DNA from: DATCLS01 sp035296625
GTDB taxonomy: Bacteria > Actinomycetota > Acidimicrobiia > Acidimicrobiales > VFJN01
Direction of reading: 5' to 3'
NCBI GenBank assembly: GCA_035296625.1
Contig: DATHAO010000069.1
Location: 62,001 to 126,000, forward strand
DNA length: 64,000 nt
Each line of letters begins with the position of its first letter. Within the stretch, counting starts at the first letter, position 1. Shown here one piece after another: positions 16,465 through 24,017 of this stretch. The position numbers and the translations under genes are program-made. The notes under the pieces were generated by a model, which saw only the letters and a program-made list of their open reading frames with translations, was not told the DNA's origin and did no database searches.

Positions 16465-17432
16465 AGCGGCAACCCCGCGAGCACGTCGACCTGGGCGAGG
16501 AACGCGTGCGCCAGCCGGTCGAGCTCGGTCGGGCCGATGCCGGTCGTGAACAGGAACGGCAGGCGCAGCTGGGGCAAAGGGAGCTGGTCGGCCAGCCTGC
16601 CGACCTGGTCGGCCTGCAGCGACGTGCGGTCGCGCCGGAACGCCGCGGCCGCCGCCAGTGCCTCGGCCTCGCCGCCGCGCACCGACACACCGGCCGCCGC
16701 TGCGGCGGCCACGGGGTCGGCCGTCATGCCCGGCAGCTCGGGGTACACGCCGTTCACGACGATCGGACCGAGCCCGACGCCGACCCGGTCCTCGAGCGAG
16801 AACGCGGTCTCGACCGCCTCGTTCACCGGCGTCTCCTCGGGCACGGTGACGAGCACGACCTGGCAGCGTTCGTGGTCCTCGAGCAGCTCCAGCACGTCGC
16901 GGGCCTGGGCGTTGATCGGCCCGACGCTCACGCTGTCGAGGAGGCTGCGCGCCGACTGCAGGAACGTGATGGCGTGGCCGGCGGCAGGGGCGTCGAGCAC
17001 GATGAGGTCGGCGACGCCGGCCCGTTCCAGTTGCTTGACCTTGCCGAGCAGCAGGATGTCCTTGATGCCCGGGGCGGCCGTGGCGACGATGTCGAGCGCC
17101 CCCGACGACACGAGGCGGTTGGACACCCGCGACAGCCCGTGGTCCCTCAGGTACTCGAGCAGGGCCCCGTCCGCGGTGAGCGTGCGGGCGCGCACGTCCG
17201 CCGCACCTGCGGGTCCGCCGCCCCGCGACAGGACGGTCTCGTCGTAGCCGAGGGCCCGCTGGCCGAACATGGTGGGCAGGCCGGACTTGCCCTCGACCTC
17301 GACGACGAGGGTCGACAGGCCGGACAGGGCGGCAGCGCGAGCCAGCGTCGCGCTGACCGTCGTCTTGCCGACCCCGCCCTTGCCGGCCACGATGACCAGC
17401 CGAGATGCAGCGAAGAACTGTTCAGGATTCAC
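16461..17432 (-). CDS. ArsA-family ATPase (first of pair)
   Basis: A 323-residue ATPase with the P-loop GKGGVGKTTVSATLARA at residues 17-33, the strand TLVVEVEGKSGLP and a switch segment DLIVLDAPAAGHAITFL. It is shorter than its partner and is likely to form a heterodimer with it. The GTG at 17432, preceded by GGGAG, begins exactly at the conserved MNPEQFFAASRLVIVAGKG; a longer upstream reading is possible but is not conserved-looking. It is divergent from the NfeD-type gene, whose start lies almost on top of it. Confidence 0.87.
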   Translation of the reverse strand: MNPEQFFAASRLVIVAGKGGVGKTTVSATLARAAALSGLSTLVVEVEGKSGLPTMFGQRALGYDETVLSRGGGPAGAADVRARTLTADGALLEYLRDHGLSRVSNRLVSSGALDIVATAAPGIKDILLLGKVKQLERAGVADLIVLDAPAAGHAITFLQSARSLLDSVSVGPINAQARDVLELLEDHERCQVVLVTVPEETPVNEAVETAFSLEDRVGVGLGPIVVNGVYPELPGMTADPVAAAAAAGVSVRGGEAEALAAAAAFRRDRTSLQADQVGRLADQLPLPQLRLPFLFTTGIGPTELDRLAHAFLAQVDVLAGLPL

Positions 17433-18739
17433 ATCAGGCGCTCCCCGCCGGTTCCCGACCGGCGGCGCGCGGGACTGTAGCGAAGGTCGCGGTGGCACTG
17501 GCTACGTCCGGCGCAACCCTGGTGCTCGCCGGCGGCCCGATCGGCGCCCAACCGACCGCATCGTGCGACGGCGAGGGGCAGGTCACGGTGGTCGAGGCCG
17601 AGGGGCTGCTCGACACCGTGCTCGTCGACTTCGTCGAGGAGGAGATCGCGGCGGCGCCGGCCGACTGCGATGTCGCCGTGGTGCTCCAGCTTGACAGCGG
17701 CGGCGCCACCGTGTCGGACGAGCGGCTCGACCAGCTCGTGTCGACGATCGAGTCGTCGCCAGTCCCGGTCGACGTGTGGGTCGGACCCACCGGCTCCCGC
17801 GCCGTCGACGAGGCGGTGCGCCTCCTCGCTGCGGCCGAGGTCGTCGGCGTGGCGCCGGGTGCCAGCGTCGAGGTGTCCCCCGCGCTGCTCGACGCGTCGG
17901 GCGTCGACCCCACCGAGCTGGGCGACGTCGACGTGGGTGACCGGGTTGGCGGCCCCAGGGCTGCCGAGCTGGGCGTCGTCGACAACGACGCCCCGGTCGT
18001 CGGCGACTTCGTGATCAGCCTGCCCGGCGTCGAGACCGAGGCCGCCGACGGCGGCCTGCGCCCGGTTACCCCGGTGCGGTTCGCCAGCCCCGACATCGTC
18101 GCCCAGCTGATGCATAGCGTGGCCAGCCCCCCGGTCGCCTACCTGCTGTTCGTGGTCGGCCTGACGCTGCTGCTCTTCGAGCTGTACACCGCCGGTGTCG
18201 GGGTGGCCGGCGTCGTGGGCGCCGGCTCGCTGCTGCTCGGCGCCTACGGGCTGGCCGAGCTGCCGACCCGGCCGGTCGGCGTGGGGCTGCTGATCGCCTC
18301 GATCGTCGCCTACGGCGTCGACGTGCAGACCGGCGTCCCCCGGGTGTGGACCGGCATCGGCACCGTGGCGTTCGTGCTCGGCTCGCTGGCCCTCTACGAC
18401 GGCGTGTCGGTGAGCTGGGTCACCCTCCTCGTGGCGTTCGTGGGCATCACGCTGACGATGCTGGCCGGCATGCCGACGATGGTGCGCACCCGCTTCTCGA
18501 CGCCGACGATCGGCCGCGAGTGGATGATCGGCGAGATGGGGTCGGCCCGCACCGACGTCGATCCCGACGGTGTCGTGGAGGTGCGCCACGCCCCGTGGCG
18601 TGCCCGCACGAACCGTGCCACGCCGATCCGGGCTGGCGAGTCCATGCGCGTGGTGGCGATCGACGGTCTCGTGCTGGAGGTCGAGCCGGAGGTCGGCGGC
18701 GCACGCGATCACCGTGAGCGGCGTCGCAGCGCCGACTGA
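17405..18739 (+). CDS. NfeD-like membrane protein with ClpP-like domain
   Basis: A 444-residue membrane protein. An N-terminal signal sequence (about residues 22-47) is followed by an extracytoplasmic ClpP-like domain (VTVVEAEGLLDTVLVDFVEE, VVLQLDSGGATVSDERLDQ), four to five membrane helices (VAYLLFVVGLTLLLFELYTA onward) and a C-terminal OB-fold NfeD domain (IGEMGSARTDVDPDGVVEV). In this family the protease domain clips stomatin-like proteins. The only good ATG, 17405, overlaps the divergent ArsA start by 28 bp; a GTG at 17492 is the alternative but would remove the charged start of the signal sequence. Confidence 0.8.
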   Translation: MQRRTVQDSHQALPAGSRPAARGTVAKVAVALATSGATLVLAGGPIGAQPTASCDGEGQVTVVEAEGLLDTVLVDFVEEEIAAAPADCDVAVVLQLDSGGATVSDERLDQLVSTIESSPVPVDVWVGPTGSRAVDEAVRLLAAAEVVGVAPGASVEVSPALLDASGVDPTELGDVDVGDRVGGPRAAELGVVDNDAPVVGDFVISLPGVETEAADGGLRPVTPVRFASPDIVAQLMHSVASPPVAYLLFVVGLTLLLFELYTAGVGVAGVVGAGSLLLGAYGLAELPTRPVGVGLLIASIVAYGVDVQTGVPRVWTGIGTVAFVLGSLALYDGVSVSWVTLLVAFVGITLTMLAGMPTMVRTRFSTPTIGREWMIGEMGSARTDVDPDGVVEVRHAPWRARTNRATPIRAGESMRVVAIDGLVLEVEPEVGGARDHRERRRSAD

Positions 18740-18863
18740 GCGTCCGCCGGCACCGGCCGACTTGGATGATCCGTCCGGCGCCATTGTCTCGGCTGCGCTC
18801 GGCCGCATTCTCGGCCAGATAGCCGTCACCGTCTAGTTACACACCTCGTGACCAGCCATATTT

Positions 18864-18881
18864 CCCGACTCTCGTGTCGGG
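18864..18881. promoter_or_regulatory. Inverted repeat upstream of whiB
   Basis: CCCGAC and GTCGGG flank a six-base centre (TCTCGT) 18 bp before the candidate -35 box of the whiB gene. It is a perfect 6-bp dyad, suitable either for a regulator or as a small hairpin. Confidence 0.4.
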
Positions 18882-18898
18882 ATGTCAGCAACTACCCC

Positions 18899-18927
18899 TT
18901 GTACGCCCTCAATGCGAGTTGTAGGGT
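18899..18927 (+). promoter_or_regulatory. Candidate sigma-70-type promoter of whiB
   Basis: TTGTAC at 18899-18904 and TAGGGT at 18922-18927 are separated by 17 bp, close to the actinobacterial -35/-10 consensus. The predicted start of transcription is about 10-20 bases before the GTG used by the whiB gene, giving a short leader. Confidence 0.45.
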
Positions 18928-18951
18928 CCGGTCCAGAAGGGGGGTGTGTCC

Positions 18952-19212
18952 GTGAGTGCACAGCGCATCGAGGAGGCGTGGCAGGTACGGGCCGCATGCC
19001 GGGGTCCGCAAGCCGCAGTCTTCTTCCCACCGCCGCACTTCGAGCGCAAGAGCGAGAAGTTCAAGCGGGAAGAGCAAGCGAAGGCCATATGCACCACGTG
19101 TTCGGTGCGCCAGCCGTGTCTGGAGTACGCACTGCGCATCCGTGAGCCGCATGGCATCTGGGGCGGCCTCAACGAGGCCGAGCGCCGCGCCCTGGTGGCC
19201 CAGCACAACTAG
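18952..19212 (+). CDS. whiB4: WhiB family iron-sulfur regulator (WhiB4-like)
   Basis: An 86-residue WhiB protein with the four cluster cysteines Cys16, Cys47, Cys50 and Cys56 (CTTCSVRQPC), the G[VI]WGG turn (HGIWGGLNEAERR) and a basic C-terminus. WhiB proteins bind a [4Fe-4S] cluster and regulate genes in response to redox or nitric oxide together with sigma factors. The GTG at 18952 has better spacing to the AGGGGG site than the GTG at 18946. Neighbouring ArsA-pair, metallo-hydrolase and RidA genes match the whiB4 locus of mycobacteria, which is why I assign it to that subgroup. Confidence 0.85.
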   Translation: MSAQRIEEAWQVRAACRGPQAAVFFPPPHFERKSEKFKREEQAKAICTTCSVRQPCLEYALRIREPHGIWGGLNEAERRALVAQHN

Positions 19213-19229
19213 TCGCCGATCTCACGGTC

Positions 19230-19270
19230 CGGCACCGCACCACCGACGGGGGGTCGATGGTGTGGTGCCG
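19230..19270 (+). terminator. Hairpin terminator after whiB
   Basis: CGGCACCGCACC (19230-19241) pairs with GGTGTGGTGCCG (19259-19270), 12 pairs with one G-U, around a 17-base loop that can itself pair in part. It begins 18 bp after the whiB stop. There is no U tract, as is usual for actinobacterial hairpins. Confidence 0.6.
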
Positions 19271-19378
19271 GGTGATCGCGCGCTCCGGCGCCGGTCGCCC
19301 GCCCTCTGAAGCCGCCGGCCGACCGGTAGGCTACGTCAGTGATCGAGCCCTCGAATACCTGCTCGTAGGACGTTTCCG

Positions 19379-19894
19379 ATGGCCCTAGTGCTGGCGCTGC
19401 TGTTCCTGGCCCTGCCCGTCGCCGAACTGGCGCTGATCGTCACCGTGGCCGACGGCATCGGCGTCCTCAACACCTTCGCCCTGCTCGTCGCCGTGTCCGT
19501 CGTTGGCGCCTGGCTGGCCAAGCGCGAGGGCGTCGACATGTTCGTGCGCGTCCGGGCTGCGCTCGATCGGGGTGAGATGCCCAGTCGCGAGGTGGCCGAC
19601 GGCTTCCTGATCCTGCTGGCCGGCGCGCTCATGATCACGCCCGGCTTCATCACGGACTGCCTCGCCATCGTGCTGCTGCTCCCGCCCACGCGGGCGGTAG
19701 CCCGCCGGGTGCTGCTCACCGCTGTGGTCCGGCGCGCCCGGCTGACCGTCATCTCGGGCGGAGGGCGCGGGGTCGGTGGGCGCGGCTTCGGCGGTGGGCG
19801 CTCAGCCGGGAACCCGGGCGTGTGGGACGCCGAGAGCTGGGAAAACCCACCCGCCGGCTCCGGCGACCGCGGCGAGCTCGGCGGTCCGTCGTGA
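19379..19894 (+). CDS. fxsA: FxsA family membrane protein
   Basis: A 171-residue protein with the FxsA core: two N-terminal membrane helices (ALVLALLFLALPVAELALIV and VLNTFALLVAVSVVGAWLA), the cytoplasmic EVADGFLILLAGALMITPGF segment and a third helix (FITDCLAIVLLLPP). The C-terminal 45 residues are Gly/Arg-rich and disordered. FxsA in E. coli relieves phage F exclusion; its normal role is unknown. The stop overlaps the next gene's GTG by four bases, so the two are coupled. Confidence 0.88.
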   Translation: MALVLALLFLALPVAELALIVTVADGIGVLNTFALLVAVSVVGAWLAKREGVDMFVRVRAALDRGEMPSREVADGFLILLAGALMITPGFITDCLAIVLLLPPTRAVARRVLLTAVVRRARLTVISGGGRGVGGRGFGGGRSAGNPGVWDAESWENPPAGSGDRGELGGPS

Positions 19895-20760
19895 GCAGCG
19901 ACAACGCCCTCGACACTCCCCGGCCGATCGTCTACGGCGTGGCCAGCGCCCTGTCGCCCATGGTGCGGCGCATCGTGTGCCGCAACCCCTCGTCGATGAC
20001 CGGGCCGGGCACGAACACCTACCTCGTCGGCATCGACGAGATCATCGTCATCGACCCTGGCCCCGACGACGAGGCCCACCTCGACGCCATCGCCGGCTGC
20101 GGCGGCGACCGCATCCGGTGGATCCTGTTGACCCACACCCACTCCGACCACTCGCCCGGCGCCGCCGCCCTGCGCGAGCGCACCGGGGCCGAGATCCTGG
20201 CGTTCGACGGGGGCAGCGACCACCTGGGCAACGTGCGCGTCGACCTCGACGGCACGCTCGGCGACATGGACGTGATCGAGGCCACCGAGTTCCACCTCAC
20301 GGCCCTGCACACGCCCGGCCACGCCTCGAACCACCTCTGCTACCTCCTCAACGAGGAGCGCACGCTGTTCTCGGGCGACCACATCATGCAGGGCTCCACC
20401 GTGGTGGTGGCTCCGCCCGACGGGGACATGTCGGCCTATCTGGCGTCGCTTGAACGGCTGAAGCGGCTGCGTCCCCGGCTGCGGTCGATCGCCCCCGGCC
20501 ACGGGCACGTCATCGAGGATCCGATCGGCGTGATCGACGATTACATCAGCCACCGGCTCGAGCGGGAGCGGCAGGTCATCGACGCCCTCCGGGCGCGGGG
20601 CTCGGCCGACATCCCGCAGCTCGTGGCCGACGTCTACACGGACGTGCCGGTCGAGATGCACGGCTGGGCGCGCTACTCGCTCTGGGCGCACCTACGGAAG
20701 CTCGCCGACGAAGGCCTCGCCCGCGGCGACGGGCTCGACGACACGTGGTCGGCCGCCTGA
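19891..20760 (+). CDS. Metallo-beta-lactamase-fold hydrolase (LACTB2-like)
   Basis: A 289-residue MBL-fold enzyme. The metal motif is THTHSDH at residues 81-87, with further ligands in LHTPGHASNH and FSGDHIM. The C-terminal winged-helix-like region (LWAHLRKLADEGLARGD) is typical of LACTB2/Rv3677c proteins, which act as hydrolases or endoribonucleases. The GTG at 19891 overlaps the fxsA stop (GTGA). In mycobacteria the orthologue lies close to whiB4, as here. Confidence 0.87.
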   Translation: MSSDNALDTPRPIVYGVASALSPMVRRIVCRNPSSMTGPGTNTYLVGIDEIIVIDPGPDDEAHLDAIAGCGGDRIRWILLTHTHSDHSPGAAALRERTGAEILAFDGGSDHLGNVRVDLDGTLGDMDVIEATEFHLTALHTPGHASNHLCYLLNEERTLFSGDHIMQGSTVVVAPPDGDMSAYLASLERLKRLRPRLRSIAPGHGHVIEDPIGVIDDYISHRLERERQVIDALRARGSADIPQLVADVYTDVPVEMHGWARYSLWAHLRKLADEGLARGDGLDDTWSAA

Positions 20761-20821
20761 GCTCCCACGAGGGACGTCATGCCTGCCGGCGGTGGGCGGC
20801 CGTGAACTACCCTGCGTCGCC

Positions 20822-21607
20822 GTGACCGCGGCCCCCGACACGCTCGACGGGCTCACCGTCGATCAGGTGGCCCGCCTGACCGGCACCACGGTGCGCACGA
20901 TCCGCTGGTACCAGTCCGAACGGCTGCTGCCCCCGCCCCGCCGCGAGGGCCGCACGGCCCGCTACGACGCCGCCCACGTTCAGCGGCTGGAAGCCATCCG
21001 CGACCTGCAGGCCCACGGCCTCACGCTCGTCGCCATCCGCCGGCTGCTCGAACGGGCGCCCGACACGGCGGCGAACGCGCTCGCATTCGTGCAGGCCGCG
21101 GTGTCGCCCGCCGGCAAGGACGAGGTCGAGATCATCGACCCCGAGGAGGGCGCCGCCCGCATCGGCGGGGGCCCGACCCCCGTCGTCGCCGCGGCCCTCG
21201 AGGAGCTGGGCATCGTGCGGGTGCTGGCCGACGGCCGCTGGCAGCTCCCCGCCCCGGCGCTGTTCCGGGCCGCCGAGGAGCTGGCGTCGCTCGACTTCCC
21301 CCTCGAGCGCCGCATCGAGATCATGGAGCGGCTGCGCACCCACACCGAGCAGATGGCCGAGCTGCTGGTCGACTTCTTCATGGACCACCTCTGGCCCGAC
21401 TCGCGCAGCGACGCCGACGCCGACGACCCAGCGGCCTGGGCCGAGCTGACCCACGCCCTCGATCGGCTGCGTCCGCTCGCCACCACATCGGTGATCTCGC
21501 TGCTCGACCTCGCCATGGCGCACGCCGCCGAACAGGCGGCCGAGCGCAAGCTGGGCGACGACGCCGCCGGTCCGGGCGGCGGCGACTCGACCGAGCCCGG
21601 CACCTGA
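20822..21607 (+). CDS. MerR family transcriptional regulator
   Basis: A 261-residue regulator. Residues 12-80 form the MerR winged helix (VDQVARLTGTTVRTIRWYQS, RTARYDAAHVQRLEAIRDLQ). The long C-terminal domain is helical and has no cysteine pattern for metals, so it probably senses an organic ligand or a protein. The GTG at 20822 matches the natural beginning of the domain. It is convergent with mrp. No operator is obvious. Confidence 0.85.
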   Translation: MTAAPDTLDGLTVDQVARLTGTTVRTIRWYQSERLLPPPRREGRTARYDAAHVQRLEAIRDLQAHGLTLVAIRRLLERAPDTAANALAFVQAAVSPAGKDEVEIIDPEEGAARIGGGPTPVVAAALEELGIVRVLADGRWQLPAPALFRAAEELASLDFPLERRIEIMERLRTHTEQMAELLVDFFMDHLWPDSRSDADADDPAAWAELTHALDRLRPLATTSVISLLDLAMAHAAEQAAERKLGDDAAGPGGGDSTEPGT

Positions 21608-21648
21608 CGCCGCGCGGCCCCGCCGAGCCCGCCCCGCCGCCGGCCCGC

Positions 21649-22830
21649 CTACACCTCGGCGGCGTCGAGCTGGTCGAGCGCTGCCACGGCGGCGTCGAGC
21701 ATGCGGGCGCTGCAGCCCGCCATCGCCGCCGGCGGAACGGCCTCCTCGACGATGCGGGCGGCGATCGCCCGGAACGCCTCGGCGGCCGGACCGGTGCCGA
21801 GGGCGACCGGCTCGCCGCCGTCGCCGCCTGCCGACACGCTGGGCTCGAGCGGCACGGTGCCGAGCAGGGGCACGCCGGAATCGATGGCGAGCTGCTCGCC
21901 GCCGCCCTCGCCGAACAACGCGTACGTCTCGCCGTGGTCGCACTCGAACGCGCTCATGTTCTCGATCACGCCGGCCACCCGCAGGTAGCTCTTGCGCGCC
22001 ATGCCCACCGCCCGCTCGGCCACCTTCTGGGCGGCACGGGCCGGCGTCGTGACGACGACGACCTCGGCGTGGGGCAGCAGCTTGGCCACGCCCATCTGCA
22101 CGTCGCCGGTGCCCGGCGGCATGTCGACGAGCAGGTAGTCGAGGTCGGAGCCCCACGCGACGTCCTGCAGGAAGTGCTGCACGCCCCGGTTGAGCATCAG
22201 GCCACGCCACATGAGGGCGGTCTCCTCGCCATCGACCAGGAAGCCCATCGACACGACCCGCACGACCCCGTCGCCGATCCGGCGCTCGAGGGGCACCATG
22301 CGCTTGCGGTCGCCGTCGGTCTCGCCGCCCAGCCGGCCCTGCACGCCGAGCATGCGGGGCACCGAGAAGCCCCAGATGTCGGCGTCGAGCACGCCGACGG
22401 TGAGGCCCCGGGCGGCGAGAGCGGCCGCCAGGTTGACCGTCACCGACGACTTGCCGACGCCGCCCTTGCCGGAAGCGATCAGGACGATCTTGGTGGTGTT
22501 GGGGACGGAGGTGTCCTCCGGGCGCTGCGTGACGTTCCACCGGGCCTTGGCCATCGCGGTGGAGCGCTGCGCCTCGGTCATCTCGGTCCACGACAGCGTC
22601 ACCTCGCTGACGCCGGGCAGCGACCCGACACGGACCCGGATGTCCTTCTGGAGCTGGGCGCGCAGCGGACAACCCGCGGTCGTGAGTGCGACGGTGACCG
22701 TGACCGCACCGTCGTCGCCGATGTCGACGCCCTGCACCATGCCGAGGTCGACCACGTCGCTGCCCAGCTCGGGGTCGATGACCCCGCGGAGGACACCCAG
22801 GATGTCGTCGGGGGTCGGGAGGGCGGGCAC
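21649..22830 (-). CDS. mrp: Mrp/NBP35-type Fe-S cluster carrier ATPase
   Basis: A 393-residue P-loop protein. Residues 5-95 are a MIP18/DUF59 domain (DILGVLRGVIDPELGSDVVD, CPLRAQLQKD). The ATPase begins with ASGKGGVGKSSVT (119-131) and contains VDMPPGTGDVQ. Family members carry [4Fe-4S] clusters to target enzymes. The C-terminal CxxC usually bridging the dimer reads FECDHGE, with only one cysteine followed by His, which is unusual. The GTG at 22830 is chosen because it opens MPALPTPDDIL; it is divergent from a SufR-like repressor. Confidence 0.88.
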   Translation of the reverse strand: MPALPTPDDILGVLRGVIDPELGSDVVDLGMVQGVDIGDDGAVTVTVALTTAGCPLRAQLQKDIRVRVGSLPGVSEVTLSWTEMTEAQRSTAMAKARWNVTQRPEDTSVPNTTKIVLIASGKGGVGKSSVTVNLAAALAARGLTVGVLDADIWGFSVPRMLGVQGRLGGETDGDRKRMVPLERRIGDGVVRVVSMGFLVDGEETALMWRGLMLNRGVQHFLQDVAWGSDLDYLLVDMPPGTGDVQMGVAKLLPHAEVVVVTTPARAAQKVAERAVGMARKSYLRVAGVIENMSAFECDHGETYALFGEGGGEQLAIDSGVPLLGTVPLEPSVSAGGDGGEPVALGTGPAAEAFRAIAARIVEEAVPPAAMAGCSARMLDAAVAALDQLDAAEV

Positions 22831-22891
22831 GGATCGGATTCTACCGACGCGGCCCGGTGAAACTCCGGAGACGACGGATACGCTCTGTCCC

Positions 22892-23578
22892 GTGCCCGAG
22901 TCGTCCGCACCCCGGTTGGCCGTGCTCAAGGCCTTGGGCGACAACACGCGCTACGCGATCTACCTCGAGCTGGCGCGTTCGCCGCGGCCTCTGGCCACCG
23001 CCGAGATCAGCGAGTCCCTCGGCCTGCACCCCAACACGGTGCGGCCCCACCTCGAGCGGATGCGGGACGTCGGCCTGCTGGCCGTCGAGTCCGACGCCCG
23101 GGGGACCGTGGGCCGGCCGCAGCACCGCTACTCGCTGGCCACCGACGCCCCGTCCCTCGGCCTCGAGCCGGCCACGTTCCCGCTGCTCGCCGGCATGCTC
23201 CTCCAGCTGGCCGGGGCCGCCGGCCTGGGCGGCGAAGAGGCGTCCGAGGCGGGCCGCGACCAGGGGGTGGCCGACGCCGCCGACTCCGAGCGCGTCGCTC
23301 CCAACTCGCCGTGCCTCGACCGCCTCGTGGCCCGGCTCGACGCCCTCGGGTTCGACCCGGCGGTGGTCGAGGAGGGCGATGCGGCCACCGTGGCCTTCAC
23401 CCACTGCCCGTTCCAGGCCCTCGCCGAGGCGAACCCCGAGCTGGTGTGCAGCCTGCACCGCGGGTTGGTCGAGGGCTTCGTCGAGTCCCACGAGGGCGGC
23501 CGGGTGACCGCCTTCCACTCGCTGCTCGACCGCAGCCCGTGCCAGGTCGAGCTCGTCGTGACGGCCCGGGCGTCGTGA
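22892..23578 (+). CDS. sufR: SufR-like Fe-S-sensing transcriptional repressor
   Basis: A 228-residue regulator with an N-terminal winged helix (VLKALGDNTRYAIYLELA, EISESLGLHPNTVRPHLE) and a C-terminal domain with cysteines at 172 (HCPFQAL), 186 (LVCSLHRG) and 217 (SPCQVE). This spacing is that of SufR, which binds an Fe-S cluster and represses suf genes. Here no suf operon follows; instead mrp is divergent and an A-type carrier comes next, so those are the likely targets. The GTG at 22892 starts 61 bp from the mrp start. Confidence 0.8.
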   Translation: MPESSAPRLAVLKALGDNTRYAIYLELARSPRPLATAEISESLGLHPNTVRPHLERMRDVGLLAVESDARGTVGRPQHRYSLATDAPSLGLEPATFPLLAGMLLQLAGAAGLGGEEASEAGRDQGVADAADSERVAPNSPCLDRLVARLDALGFDPAVVEEGDAATVAFTHCPFQALAEANPELVCSLHRGLVEGFVESHEGGRVTAFHSLLDRSPCQVELVVTARAS

Positions 23579-23663
23579 GCTCGGCCACGATCCGCGTTTC
23601 CGGCCGTCACACCCGCCCGATAGGCTTCAACAGGTCTCGAAGAGACGCCAGGAGGCACCAGAC

Positions 23664-23984
23664 GTGATCGTCCTCACCGACACCGCAACCGACAAGGTCC
23701 GATCGCTGATCGACGCCGAGGGCGTGCCCGACCTCGCTCTGCGCGTGGCCGTGCGACCCGGCGGCTGCTCGGGCTTCAGCTACGAGATGTTCTTCGACAC
23801 CGACGTGGCGAGCGACGACCAGACAGTCGACTTCAACGGTGTGAAGGTCGTGGTCGACCCGTCGAGCGCCATGCTGCTCGAGGGTGCGACGCTCGACTAC
23901 AAGGACGGGCTCCAGGGCGCCGGGTTCGCCATCGACAACCCGAACGCCCAGCGCACCTGCGGCTGCGGCCAGAGCTTCAGCTAG
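23664..23984 (+). CDS. A-type iron-sulfur carrier (IscA/ErpA family)
   Basis: A 106-residue protein with the three invariant cysteines: Cys35 in RPGGCSGFSY and Cys99/Cys101 in the C-terminal TCGCGQSF. A-type carriers hold a [2Fe-2S] or [4Fe-4S] cluster and hand it to apoproteins. The ATG at 23664 follows an AGGAGG-like site. It lies 85 bp after the SufR-like gene on the same strand, so the two may be cotranscribed. Its likely clients include the [2Fe-2S] fusion protein 2 kb downstream, but that is inference. Confidence 0.9.
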   Translation: MIVLTDTATDKVRSLIDAEGVPDLALRVAVRPGGCSGFSYEMFFDTDVASDDQTVDFNGVKVVVDPSSAMLLEGATLDYKDGLQGAGFAIDNPNAQRTCGCGQSFS

Positions 23985-24017
23985 GTCGGGCTCGGGCCTC
24001 TTCGAGTCGAGGCGGGG

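Noticed and set aside
17405..17491. Short alternative NfeD start at GTG 17492 as the definite start
   Set aside because: It would avoid the overlap with the ArsA gene but removes the positively charged part of the signal sequence, so I left the start at 17405 and flagged the doubt.
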